Shown piece after piece: positions 20,228 through 28,987 of a stretch of DNA of 64,000 nucleotides. The stretch covers positions 294,292 through 358,291 of the forward strand of contig JAIEOV010000007.1 in NCBI GenBank assembly GCA_019750135.1, in the 5' to 3' direction. Under the pieces are notes generated by a model. That model was not told the origin of the DNA. It made no database searches and saw nothing but the letters and a program-made list of their open reading frames with translations. Numbering within the stretch: position 1 is the stretch's first letter; every line of letters begins with the position of its first letter. The stretch comes from Reyranella sp. GTDB taxonomy: Bacteria; Pseudomonadota; Alphaproteobacteria; Reyranellales; Reyranellaceae. The position numbers were made by a program, and so were the translations under genes.

Positions 20228-21237
20228 TTCTTCACCACGCGCGGATCGAGCAGGGCGTAGGACATGTCGACCAGGAAATTCACCAGAACGAAGATCGCCG
20301 CGACGATGGCGGTGACAGCCATGATCGCCGGGAAGTCGACCGTCACCGCGCTGCGGAAGGTGTAGCGGCCGAGGCCGGGCCAGGAGAACACGGTCTCGGT
20401 CATCACGGCGCCGGCCAGCAGGTTGGCGTAGGCGAGGCCGCCCAAGGTCACCACCGGCAGCATGGCGTTGGGCAAAGCATGGCCGACGACGATCAGCCGG
20501 CCGCGCAGGCCCTTGGCCTTCGCCACGCGCACATAATCCTGTGACAGCGCCTCGAGCATGGCGGCGCGCGTGGTGCGGGTGATCAGGCCCAGTGTCGCCG
20601 CGGCGAGCACGATCGACGGCAGCACGAGATGCGCCGCGGCGTCATGGAACGTTTCCCAGTCGCCCTGCAGCGCGGTGTCGATCAGCAGCAGGCCGGTGAT
20701 GCGGTCGGGCGGAAACGAGACCGCATCGAGCCGCCCCGGCCCCGGCGCCCAGTTCAGCTGGCCGTAGAAGACCGCGAGCGCGATGAAGGCCAGCCAGAAG
20801 GTCGGCGCCGAGACGCCGATCAGCGAGACCGCACGGGCGACGTGATCGATGACGGTGTCGCGCCGCACCGCCGCCAGCACGCCGAGCGGCAGGCCGACGA
20901 TGATGGACAGGATGAAGGCGACCGTCGCGAGCTCGAGGGTGGCGGGGGCGTAGTCGATGATGTCCTGCAGCACCGGCCGGCGCGAGGAGATCGACACGCC
21001 GAGATCGCCGCGTGCCAGGCGCTCGAGGAACAGCCAGTATTGCTGCCACAGCGGCAGGTCGAGGCCCCAGCGCGCGCGGAACTCCGCCACCTGCGCAGGG
21101 TCGGAGGCCGCCATGTCGCCGAGCGCCGTCAGCACCGGATCGCCCGGCACGGTGTTGGCGATCAGGAAGATGACGAGCGTGGCGAGCAGCACCATGGCCA
21201 CCGAGACCACGAGGCGCGAGACGACATAACGGATCAT
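20224..21237 (-). CDS. ABC transporter permease, DppB/OppB family
   Basis: A 337-residue inner-membrane permease with the OppB N-terminal signature (an amphipathic start, then VSVAMVLLATLVIFLIANTV and PGDPV), a long periplasmic loop holding RWGLDLPLWQQYW and GDLGVSISSRRPV, and the EAA loop YVRVAKAKGLRGRLIVVGHA. It pairs with the DppC-like permease to form the translocation channel of a peptide- or opine-type importer. Confidence 0.94.
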   Translation of the reverse strand: MIRYVVSRLVVSVAMVLLATLVIFLIANTVPGDPVLTALGDMAASDPAQVAEFRARWGLDLPLWQQYWLFLERLARGDLGVSISSRRPVLQDIIDYAPATLELATVAFILSIIVGLPLGVLAAVRRDTVIDHVARAVSLIGVSAPTFWLAFIALAVFYGQLNWAPGPGRLDAVSFPPDRITGLLLIDTALQGDWETFHDAAAHLVLPSIVLAAATLGLITRTTRAAMLEALSQDYVRVAKAKGLRGRLIVVGHALPNAMLPVVTLGGLAYANLLAGAVMTETVFSWPGLGRYTFRSAVTVDFPAIMAVTAIVAAIFVLVNFLVDMSYALLDPRVVKK

Positions 21238-21266
21238 GCGGCATTACCCACGCTGCCAAACTCCGC

Positions 21267-21381
21267 CATCCCGACCGGAGCCGAGCGATGCGAGGCGCAG
21301 TGGAGGGACCTGTTTTTGTTGAAGTGTCGACAAAAAAGGTCCCTCGACTACGCCGCCCTTCGGGCGGCTTCGCTCGGGATG
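21267..21381. repeat. Dispersed hairpin element, copy 1 (AGGGACC family)
   Basis: A long imperfect inverted repeat between the solute-binding protein and permease genes. The outer CATCCCGA (21267-21274) pairs with TCGGGATG (21374-21381). The inner stem is 21304-21319 with 21330-21344 (AGGGACC, a T-rich stretch, and their complement, one bulge). A second small hairpin, GCCGCCC-TTC-GGGCGGC, is at 21352-21368. The same core words recur at 42376 and 51476. In this position it may attenuate or stabilise the message between a highly expressed binding protein and its permeases. Confidence 0.75.
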
Positions 21382-21394
21382 ACGGGAAAAATGA

Positions 21395-23059
21395 TCAAGC
21401 CGGCTTGGCTCCGCCCAGCTCGGCCATCCAGCCGGCCGCCGTCAGTTTCAGGCCGGTCACGTTCTTGCGCACCGCCACCTGATAGATCGGCTGGATCAGC
21501 ACGAAGTGGTGGGCCGCATCGACCATCGCCTCCTGGTACTTCTTGTAGAGCGCGGCGCCCTTCACCAGGTCGCGTTCGGCGCCGGCCTCGGCCACCAGCT
21601 TGCGGACGTCGTCGGGCACCTTCCAGTGCACGCGGCCGGCCACGCGGTTGATCGTGGCGCTGCTCCACAGCCAGTTCTCCGGCGCGGGCGGGTTCCAGAA
21701 GGTCAGCGCCGCCTCGAGCTTGCCGCCGAGATACATCGTCCGCATGTTGACCTGGTCCATCGGCGTCAGCTCGGCCTTGATGCCGACGCGCGCCAGGTCG
21801 GCCTGCAGCTTCTGCGCCAGGTTCTGGTAGCCGACGCCGGCGATCGCGGCGTTGCCGTAGGACAGCGCGAACTTGAAGCCGTCCGGCATGCCGGCCTGCG
21901 CCAGCAGCTGCTTCGACTTCGCGAGGTCCTCGCGGAAGCCGATCTCCTTGGTCAGCGCTTCGGTCGAGCCGTTGACGCCGACCGGCAGGAAGCTCACCGG
22001 CCGGACGGCGTTGCCGCCGATCAGGTTCTTGATGATGCCGTCGTAGTCGATGGCGTAGCCGATGGCCTGCCGCGCGAACTTGTTCTGCAGCGCGGGGTTG
22101 GTCGGCGCCTCGACCACGGCCATGTAGATGAAGTCGAGGCTGGTCATCCCGGCGATGGAGATGTTGGGATCGTTCTTCAGCGTGGCGATCTGCTCGGGGA
22201 TCAGATTGAACGCCACATCGACGTCGCCGCGCTGGATGGCCAGAAGCTGCGCCGCGCTTTCGCTCATGTGGCGAATCAGGACGCGGTCGTAACCGGGCGT
22301 GCCCTTCCAGTAGTTCGGGTTCTTCACCATCTGGATCTGCTGGTTGCGCTGCCAGCCGGTCAGGCGGTACGGCCCCGTGCCGGCGGAATTCTCGTTCAGC
22401 CACTCGGTCGCCTTGTCCTTCTCCTTGGCGTCCGGCGCATCGGTTCCGCCATGGGCGATCACCTGCTCCTTTTCGAGCACGCCGAAGGCCGGGGTGGCGA
22501 TGATGGTCATCAGCGGCAGCGACGGGTCCTTCAGCACGATGTCGACCGTGTGGGGATCGACGACCTTCACCTCCTCGATGTGCGAGATGTACTGCCAGGG
22601 CTGATCCTTGATGTTGAGCTGCCGGGTGAAGGAGAAGCGGACGTCCTCGGCGGTCATCGGCTTGCCGGAGGCGAACTTCACGTCGGTGCGCAGCTTCAGC
22701 CGCACCGTCTTGCCGTCGGGCTGATAGGCCCATTCGGTGGCCAGCGCCGGCTTCAGGTTGACCGAATCACCCGGATCGAAGGTGACCATCCCGTCATAGG
22801 CGGCATGCGTCGGCAGCGGGTTGGAATACTGGTAGACGCGCACCGGATCGAGGCCGGTGGCATCGCTGATATCCAGCGCGATGACCAGGGTCCCGCGCCG
22901 CGCGGCGCTCTGCGCTGCGGCCGGGCGGGCGCCCTGCAGCACGGCCGCCAGCAGGCCGCCTGCGCCCAGGACCATGAATCCACGCCGATCAAATACAGGT
23001 TCTGCCGTCGCGGCTGCGTCGGAAGCGGTGCTGGTGGCGTCTACGTCTTTGACAGTCAT
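21395..23059 (-). CDS. ABC transporter substrate-binding protein, family 5 (DppA/OppA-like)
   Basis: A 554-residue periplasmic solute receptor of the SBP_bac_5 family. It starts with a Tat-type signal: FDRRGFMVLGAGG followed by a hydrophobic stretch and an ARPAAAQ cleavage region. Family blocks are AYDGMVTF, KFASGKPMTAEDVRFSF and the NPNYWKGTPGYDRV segment. It is the first gene of the operon that continues with two permeases and the fused ATPase. ATG at 23059 follows GAGGAA. Ligand unknown; peptides, opines, glutathione or small amides are all used by this family. Confidence 0.92.
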   Translation of the reverse strand: MTVKDVDATSTASDAAATAEPVFDRRGFMVLGAGGLLAAVLQGARPAAAQSAARRGTLVIALDISDATGLDPVRVYQYSNPLPTHAAYDGMVTFDPGDSVNLKPALATEWAYQPDGKTVRLKLRTDVKFASGKPMTAEDVRFSFTRQLNIKDQPWQYISHIEEVKVVDPHTVDIVLKDPSLPLMTIIATPAFGVLEKEQVIAHGGTDAPDAKEKDKATEWLNENSAGTGPYRLTGWQRNQQIQMVKNPNYWKGTPGYDRVLIRHMSESAAQLLAIQRGDVDVAFNLIPEQIATLKNDPNISIAGMTSLDFIYMAVVEAPTNPALQNKFARQAIGYAIDYDGIIKNLIGGNAVRPVSFLPVGVNGSTEALTKEIGFREDLAKSKQLLAQAGMPDGFKFALSYGNAAIAGVGYQNLAQKLQADLARVGIKAELTPMDQVNMRTMYLGGKLEAALTFWNPPAPENWLWSSATINRVAGRVHWKVPDDVRKLVAEAGAERDLVKGAALYKKYQEAMVDAAHHFVLIQPIYQVAVRKNVTGLKLTAAGWMAELGGAKPA

Positions 23060-23282
23060 CGAATTTCCTCGTCGGTGGAGCCTGTCGGCCGAATTGCCCA
23101 GTCTCCGATTGTTGTTTGGAAACCTCGAACGATTCCAATGGTGGCAATCTGCACGAAGATCGCCCGCATTCAAACTTTTTCCCGCCGGACCTGCCGCTTC
23201 TTGCAGAGGCCGCTCCTTGCAGTGATGGAGAGACCGCCCGAACGCGCATACACTGGCGGGCGCCAGCACTCGGGGGGCCGCA
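23060..23282. promoter_or_regulatory. Divergent promoter region
   Basis: A 223-bp gap between the importer operon and the PQQ dehydrogenase gene. It must carry both promoters. No consensus promoter or palindrome could be fixed by eye. Confidence 0.35.
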
Positions 23283-25271
23283 ATGATTTTGCGATCGGTT
23301 GCATTGGCGTTCGTTCTCGCCGCTCTTGCCTGTGAGGCTTCCGCTCAGCAGTTGCCGGGAGCGAGCGCGGCGGCCGAAGCAGCGCTCACCCGCGGCGAAT
23401 GGCCGGCCTATGCCGGCACCAACGGATCGTTGCGCTGGTCGCCCCTCGACCTGATCGACAAGGACAACGCCGGCAAGCTCGAGGTGCTGTGGCGCTGGCA
23501 ATCGCCGGATCGCGACTTGCGGGCGACCGGGATCAAGGCGTCCGCGCCGTTCAGCCACGAATCGACGCCGATCATGATCGGCCGGACCCTGTACACCAGC
23601 ACATCGCTGTCGCAGATCGCGGCCATCGATGCCGCGACCGGCAAGACCAAATGGGTGTTCGATCCGCGCGCCTACGACAGGATCGAACAGCCGGCCAATC
23701 TCGGCTGGACCAACATGGGCGTCGCCTACTGGAAGGGCGGCGACGACGAACGCATCCTGATCCTCACCGCCGATGCGTTCCTGGTCGCGGTCGATGCGCG
23801 GACCGGCCAGCCGGTCGAGAGCTTCGGCAGCAACGGCAGGATCGATCTCACCCAGGGACTTCATCGTTCGTTTCCCCGCCAGGTCTACAGCAGCCAGGCG
23901 CCGCCGCTGGTCGTCGGCGACGTCGTCGTCACCGGCTCGTCGATCTGGGATTTCTGGCCGAACAATCTCCCGGCGCCGGGCGATGTCCGCGGCTTCGACG
24001 TGCGCACAGGGAAGCAGCTGTGGACGTTTCACACCGTCCCGCAGGCGGGCGAGCCCGGAGTCGAGACCTGGCTGCAGGAGTCCTGGCGGCGCACCGGCAA
24101 CACCAATGTCTGGGCGCCGATGAGCGCGGACGAAGCGCTGGGCTACGTCTACCTTCCCGTCAGCACGCCCTCGAACGACTACTATGGCGGCCATCGCCCG
24201 GGCGACGGGCTGTACGGCGAGAGTCTCGTCTGCCTCGACGCCAGGACGGGCCGCAAGGTCTGGCACTACCAGATCGTGCGCCATGGTCTCTGGGACTACG
24301 ACCTGCCGGCGGCGCCGAACCTGGTCGACATCGTCGTCGACGGGCGGCCGGTCAAGGCGGTGGCGCAGGTCACCAAGCAGAACTTCGTCTTCGTGTTCGA
24401 TCGCGTCACCGGCAAACCCGTGTGGCCGATCGAGGACCGGCCCGTGCCGCCCTCCTCCGTCAAGGGCGAGCAGGCCGCGGCGACACAGCCTTTCCCGACA
24501 CGGCCGGCGCCGATCGACATCCAGGGCATGCGCGAAGAGGACCTGATCGACTTCACGTCCGAGCTGCGGGCGGAGGCCGTCGAGATGCTGCGCGAATACG
24601 ACCACGGCCCGCTCTACACGCCGCCGACGCAACGCGGCACCGCGACAAATCCAGGAATCGGCGGCGGCGCCAACTGGCCGGGCGCGGCGGTCGATCCGGA
24701 GACAGGCCTGCTCTATGTCGAGACGCATCGCATCCCGTTCGTCATCGCCTTGCGCCGGCCGATGCCCTACGAGCAGGAATACGACTACATCGGCAGCCCC
24801 CGCCCCTTGCTGGGGCCGCGCGGCCTGCCGATCCTGAAGCCGCCGTACACCAGCCTGGTCGCGATCGACATGAACACCGGCGAGCATCGCTGGCGGGTTC
24901 CGCTCGGCATCGGCCCGATCGACCATCCCGTCGTCAAGTCGGCGGGGATCAAGGAGCGTCTCGGAAATCCCTACACCAAGGGCTGGGCCCTGGTGACGCG
25001 GTCCCTGCTGTTCGCCGTCCAATCCGGCGTTCTCGTCATGCCGGCGACGTCATCGGCAGGGTTCGGGCGCACCTACAGCCTGGCCGAGCAGGACACCAAC
25101 CTCTGGGCCTACGACAAGAAGACGGGCGAGCTGCTGGCGGAGATTCCCGTGGGCAGCAACGCCAGCGGCGCGCCGATGACGTACCTGGTCGACGGCCGGC
25201 AGTACATCGTGTTTCCCGTCGGCGGCGGCCGCAACCTTCCCGAGGAGCTGGTCGCGGTCGGCCTGCGCTAG
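23283..25271 (+). CDS. PQQ-dependent dehydrogenase (quinoprotein, glucose-dehydrogenase-like)
   Basis: A 662-residue periplasmic quinoprotein with a signal peptide (residues 1-21, ending ASA). The fold is an eight-bladed beta-propeller with repeated Trp-docking motifs, for example AAIDAATGKTKWVFDP, RGFDVRTGKQLWTF, CLDARTGRKVWHYQ and VAIDMNTGEHRWRV. The active-site region HGLWDYDLPAAPNLVDI is typical of the glucose/shikimate/quinate dehydrogenase branch, but the N-terminal membrane anchor of those enzymes is missing, so this is a soluble form. It would oxidise a sugar, cyclitol or alcohol and feed electrons to the respiratory chain. Quinate or shikimate would fit the dehydroquinase-like gene downstream, but this is speculative. 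Confidence 0.9.
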   Translation: MILRSVALAFVLAALACEASAQQLPGASAAAEAALTRGEWPAYAGTNGSLRWSPLDLIDKDNAGKLEVLWRWQSPDRDLRATGIKASAPFSHESTPIMIGRTLYTSTSLSQIAAIDAATGKTKWVFDPRAYDRIEQPANLGWTNMGVAYWKGGDDERILILTADAFLVAVDARTGQPVESFGSNGRIDLTQGLHRSFPRQVYSSQAPPLVVGDVVVTGSSIWDFWPNNLPAPGDVRGFDVRTGKQLWTFHTVPQAGEPGVETWLQESWRRTGNTNVWAPMSADEALGYVYLPVSTPSNDYYGGHRPGDGLYGESLVCLDARTGRKVWHYQIVRHGLWDYDLPAAPNLVDIVVDGRPVKAVAQVTKQNFVFVFDRVTGKPVWPIEDRPVPPSSVKGEQAAATQPFPTRPAPIDIQGMREEDLIDFTSELRAEAVEMLREYDHGPLYTPPTQRGTATNPGIGGGANWPGAAVDPETGLLYVETHRIPFVIALRRPMPYEQEYDYIGSPRPLLGPRGLPILKPPYTSLVAIDMNTGEHRWRVPLGIGPIDHPVVKSAGIKERLGNPYTKGWALVTRSLLFAVQSGVLVMPATSSAGFGRTYSLAEQDTNLWAYDKKTGELLAEIPVGSNASGAPMTYLVDGRQYIVFPVGGGRNLPEELVAVGLR

Positions 25272-25325
25272 CATCGCCCACACATTCTTCACATCACACC
25301 AGGACACTCCGTGGAAGGATAACCG

Positions 25326-26871
25326 ATGGCGACTGACACCCAGGTCTTGGTGGTGGGCGCAGGTCCGGTGGGCCTGTTCATGGCGGCCGAGCTCCGCCGG
25401 CATGGCGTGTCCTGCCGGATCGTCGACAAGAACGACGGACCGACCAACGACACCCGCGCCGCCGACGAGCTAGACACGGCCTTTCCCTTCATCCTGCAAC
25501 TGCCGCAGAGCCAGACGGAGCGCCTGCTGGCCGCCTATCTGGCGCGTCTCGGCACGAAGGCGGAACGCGGCGTCGAGCTCGTCGCGTTCGAACAGGGCGG
25601 CGGCGGCGTGCGCGCGACGCTTCGGTCGCGCGACGACAGCCAGGAAACCGTCAACGCCGCCTACCTCGTCGGCTGCGACGGCGCGCACAGCACGGTTCGC
25701 CACGCGCTCGGCGTCTCGTTCTCCGGCGACGCCTATCCCACCGATCTCATCTCGGCGGATGTCAAGGTCGACTGGAAGCTGCCCAAAGATGAACAGATGT
25801 CGTTCTTCGCTCCCGAGGGCATGCTCACCTTCTTTCCGCTGGCGGGAGGGCGCGCCGCCATCGTGGCCGATCTCGGCCCGGCCAAGGGCGATCATCCGCC
25901 GGCGGCACCGACCCTGGAGGCCCTCCAGGCGTTGTTCAATGCCCGGACTCCGGGCGGCGTGCTGAGCGATCCGATCTGGAACGTCTGCTACCGGGTCCAT
26001 TGCCGTCAGGCGGAGCGCTACCAGGTCGGCCGCGTCTTCCTGGTCGGCGATGCCGCCCATGTCTGCTCCAACATCGGCGGCCAGGGCATGAACACCGGCA
26101 TGCAGGATGCCTACAATCTCGGCTGGAAGCTCGGCCTGGTGGTGAACGGCAGATCGCCGCCAAGCCTCGTCGACAGCTACCAGCCAGAGCGCCACCAGGC
26201 CGGTCAGGACATGCTCTGCCTGTCGGACCACCTGCACCGGATCGCGCTGCGCGAGGAGTTGCATCTTTCGCTGCCGGAGAGCGTCCGGCAAAGACTGGCC
26301 GAGATCCTGGCCAGCCAGGAAGTGATGCAGCAACGCATGCGCCGAGCCGTGGCGGAACTGAACGTCGGCTACCGCCACAGCCCCGTCATCGCCGAGCACC
26401 ACCACTTCCTGCCGGGCCCCGACGGAGCGCATGCCGGCGTTCTCGGCTGGCATGATTTCGGCGCCGGGCCGCGCGCCGGCGACCGCGCCGTCGATGCCCC
26501 GCTCGTGCTTCATCCGGGACGCGAACCGTTCGACTATTCCAGAGGCTGCGCGGAACCACGCACCACGCGCTGTTGTTCGCGGGAGCGCATGCCACGGCGG
26601 AAACGCATGAGCGACTGCAGGCCTTGGCCGATGACATCACGCGCGCGTACGCCGGCGGCGTTCAAACGCATCTCGTCGTCGCGCACCAGCTCTCCGGGGA
26701 CCTTGCGGGCAAAGGCGACATACTCCTGGATCCAAGGGGAGAGCTGCATCATCGCTATGGCGCCCGCAGCGCCTGTCTGTATGTGGTCCGCCCCGACGGC
26801 TATATCGGTTCCGCAGCCAACCAACCGACGCAGAAGCGCTCAAGGCGTACTTCACCCGGATATTTCTCTGA
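25326..26871 (+). pseudogene. FAD-dependent aromatic hydroxylase (PheA/TfdB type) with two frameshifts
   Basis: Flavin hydroxylase for a phenolic substrate, normally about 515 residues. The N-terminal part is intact: GAGPVGL FAD motif at 11-17, GCDGAHSTVRHALG and the second FAD motif VGDAAHVCSNIGGQGMNTG. At about 26527 the frame breaks: after GREP the expected VRLFQRLRGTTHHALLFAG continues only in another frame, consistent with loss of one base. A second one-base loss near 26827-26830 moves the end, ALKAYFTRIFL, into a third frame that stops at 26871. If the reading is real, the protein loses its thioredoxin-like C-terminal domain. GGAAGGAT precedes the ATG, and the dehydroquinase-like gene starts 12 bp after the restored stop, so it was once an operon. 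Confidence 0.8.
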
Positions 26872-26883
26872 AGCGAGGCAGAC

Positions 26884-27318
26884 ATGAAATTCCTAGTCAT
26901 CCACGGGGCCGGCATGAGCATGCGCGGCAAATCGCAGATCGAGATCTTCGGGCCGATGAAGCTGCCGGAATACGACGCGAAGATCCGCGCCTATGCCGCG
27001 GAGATCGGGGTGGAGATCGAGATCTTCCATTCCAACATCGAAGGCGAGGTGATCAACCGCCTCTACGCGGCGCACGACGAGGCGATCGCGGGCGCGATCA
27101 TCAACCCGGCCGGCTTCTCGCGCGGCTACCCGGCGCTGGTCGCCGCCATCGGCAATGTCGGTTTCCCCACGATCGAGGTCCACATCTCCAATCCGGCCCG
27201 GCGCGGCAACGTCTCCGAAGTGACGAGCACCTGTCTCGGCACCGTGACCGGCTTCGGCATCGCGGGTTACGCGCTCGCCCTGCGCGGTCTCAAGGAGCAG
27301 GCCGAGGCAAAAAGTTAG
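26884..27318 (+). CDS. Type II 3-dehydroquinase-family protein with substituted active site
   Basis: A 144-residue flavodoxin-like protein aligned by eye along its whole length with AroQ: SNIEGEVINRLYAA, AIINPAGFSRGYPALVAAI, IEVHISNPARRG and GFGIAGYALALRGL. True type II dehydroquinases need the Asn of NGPN, a catalytic Tyr, the His of the THTS loop and the His of EVHISN. Here the first is replaced (HGAGM), Tyr becomes Phe (EIFG), the loop His becomes Arg (FSRGY), and only the EVHISN His is kept. Dehydroquinate dehydratase activity is therefore doubtful. It lies directly after the broken aromatic hydroxylase, which suggests a diverged catabolic or binding role. Confidence 0.8.
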   Translation: MKFLVIHGAGMSMRGKSQIEIFGPMKLPEYDAKIRAYAAEIGVEIEIFHSNIEGEVINRLYAAHDEAIAGAIINPAGFSRGYPALVAAIGNVGFPTIEVHISNPARRGNVSEVTSTCLGTVTGFGIAGYALALRGLKEQAEAKS

Positions 27319-27327
27319 GAGAGCGCC

Positions 27328-27828
27328 GTGCGCGGCTTCGCCGGCATCGCCCTGTTCGTCGCAACGCTTGTCGTCGGCAACGCCTGGGCGGACGCGCGGT
27401 CGGCCTGCATCGCGGCGTGCGATGCGACGGCGCAAGCCTGCATGCGCACGGCCCACGATACGTACCAGGCCTGCATCCCGGCGGCCCGGAGGGAGTGTGC
27501 GCCCAAGGCTCCGGCGCAACTCCAGGCCTGCCTGAGCACGGCGGCGAAGGCGTGCAGCGCGAACCATTCGGGCCAGACCGAGCCCTGCCGCACGACCTTC
27601 AGGACGTGCCATGCCGCGTGCGGTCCCGGTCCCGCCACCCAGGTCGAGTTCTGGTGCCAGCTGAACGCGGACGCGACGAGCGGAGGCGGCAAGACCCACA
27701 AGGATGGTTTTTGCGCCGGCACGCCGGGACAGGCGCCCTTGGATCAACACGCCCAGTGCATGAAGCTCTTCACGCCCAGCAATCCGGCCGTCGGGTACTC
27801 GCTCGACTGCGATCCGCTCAGCCGATGA
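27328..27828 (+). CDS. Cysteine-rich secreted protein
   Basis: A 166-residue protein starting with GTG at 27328 behind AGGAG. Residues 1-22 are a signal peptide. The mature chain has a high number of regularly spaced cysteines (CIAACDATAQAC, then CIPAARREC, CLSTAAKAC, CRTTFRTCHAAC and single Cys near the end), probably all disulfide-bonded in the periplasm. The spacing, two cysteines about every 10-12 residues in an Ala-rich helical context, suggests a small helical-hairpin scaffold. I do not recognise a named family. It is 9 bp after the dehydroquinase-like gene and likely co-transcribed. Confidence 0.75.
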   Translation: MRGFAGIALFVATLVVGNAWADARSACIAACDATAQACMRTAHDTYQACIPAARRECAPKAPAQLQACLSTAAKACSANHSGQTEPCRTTFRTCHAACGPGPATQVEFWCQLNADATSGGGKTHKDGFCAGTPGQAPLDQHAQCMKLFTPSNPAVGYSLDCDPLSR

Positions 27829-27837
27829 ACGGGACGG

Positions 27838-28278
27838 CTATCTGACCACCAGGACGGGAACCGGACTGCCGACCAGGACCTCTGAGGTCTGGCTGCCGAG
27901 CAGAAGACGGCGAAGCCCGCGTCGGCCGTGGGAGGCCATGACGATGAGATCGCACTGCCGCTCGGTGGCGGTTGCGATGATGGCCTCGGCGGGATGGGCC
28001 TCGGGGACATGAACGGTTTCGGCGGCGACGCCGAGCCGATCCGCGGCGGCTTTGACATCGGCCAGGACGGTCGTTGCCGCCTGCTTCTGTCTGGCGTCGT
28101 ACTCCGCCATCTCCGTCGGTCCCGGTATCCAGTCGGGGCCCGTATGGACCGGCCAGCGCTCCGTCACCATGACGATGCTGACCTTGGCGCCGACGCTCTT
28201 GGCGAGCGACAGCCCATGATCGACGCCCTTGCGGGCAACCTCCGATCCATCAGTCGCTATGAGGATGTGCTTGTACAT
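27838..28278 (-). CDS. Universal stress protein, UspA family
   Basis: A 146-residue cytosolic UspA-fold protein. It starts with the usual strand HILIATDGSEVARKG and ends with the nucleotide-binding loop GRRGLRRLLLGSQTSEVL (G-2x-G-9x-G-S/T), so it should bind ATP. GGAGG precedes the ATG at 28278. It is convergent with the Cys-rich protein and divergent from the oxygenase at 28355. Confidence 0.93.
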   Translation of the reverse strand: MYKHILIATDGSEVARKGVDHGLSLAKSVGAKVSIVMVTERWPVHTGPDWIPGPTEMAEYDARQKQAATTVLADVKAAADRLGVAAETVHVPEAHPAEAIIATATERQCDLIVMASHGRRGLRRLLLGSQTSEVLVGSPVPVLVVR

Positions 28279-28341
28279 GGTCGCCTCCTCCGTTCATCGC
28301 CCGTCAGTGAGGATGAAACTAGTTCGTCGCGCGGAATTGCG

Positions 28342-28347
28342 TATAAT
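28342..28347 (+). promoter_or_regulatory. -10 element suggesting a leaderless transcript
   Basis: A perfect TATAAT lies 7 bp before the ATG at 28355. With the usual -10 to start-site distance the transcript would begin at or next to the A of ATG. No ribosome binding site is seen upstream of that ATG, and no clear -35 box is visible. Confidence 0.45.
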
Positions 28348-28354
28348 GTGAAGC

Positions 28355-28984
28355 ATGCGGATAAAGCAAAGAGTGGAAGAAGTCTTCCCGACTCCGTTCT
28401 GGATCCTCGACATCGCGCCGGAGGATGCCAAGGCCTTCAATGCCAAGCTCAAGACCGAAATCGAGAGTATGATCGAACCGCGTCCCAACGTACCGATCGG
28501 CAGCAACTTGCAGACGTCACACGATCTGCATACGCGTCCGGCCTTCGCCGAGTTCACCAAGCTGGTCGAGATTGCCGCGAAGAGCGTCGCACAGTATCTG
28601 CAGATCGAACAATATCCGATGATGATCACCGGCTGCTGGGCGAACATCAATCCGCCCGGCACCTACCATCCCACGCACAATCACCCGAACAACTACCTGA
28701 GTGGCGTCTACTACGTCGCCTCACCCGAAAGCGGCACTGGTCTCGTCTTCCAGGATCCAAGGCCGACCTCGATCGCGCCTTGGACCGGCAAGCTGACCCG
28801 GATCACCTCCAACGCCGCCGTCCAGCAACCTCAGCCCGGTCGCATGGTCATCTTCCCGGCCTGGCTCCGGCACCACGTCCCTACCAATGACGGCACGACC
28901 GACCGCATCAGCATCGCGTTCAATCTGATGTTCACGAACTTTGCCGAGACGGTTGCCGCGCCGCGGTGGAAGCCGACGGCGTAG
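28355..28984 (+). CDS. Putative 2OG-Fe(II) oxygenase (TIGR02466-like)
   Basis: A 209-residue protein resembling the small group of predicted 2-oxoglutarate/Fe(II) oxygenases defined as TIGR02466. The metal/substrate core is visible as HPTHNHPNNYLSGVYYV (105-121), followed by QDP at 133-135, a C-terminal FPAWLRHHVPTN with His173/His174, and an Arg in RISIAFN for the co-substrate carboxylate. Cellular role unknown; hydroxylation of a protein or small molecule is inferred from the fold. It appears to lack a Shine-Dalgarno sequence and to have a TATAAT close to its start. Confidence 0.82.
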   Translation: MRIKQRVEEVFPTPFWILDIAPEDAKAFNAKLKTEIESMIEPRPNVPIGSNLQTSHDLHTRPAFAEFTKLVEIAAKSVAQYLQIEQYPMMITGCWANINPPGTYHPTHNHPNNYLSGVYYVASPESGTGLVFQDPRPTSIAPWTGKLTRITSNAAVQQPQPGRMVIFPAWLRHHVPTNDGTTDRISIAFNLMFTNFAETVAAPRWKPTA

Positions 28985-28987
28985 AGC

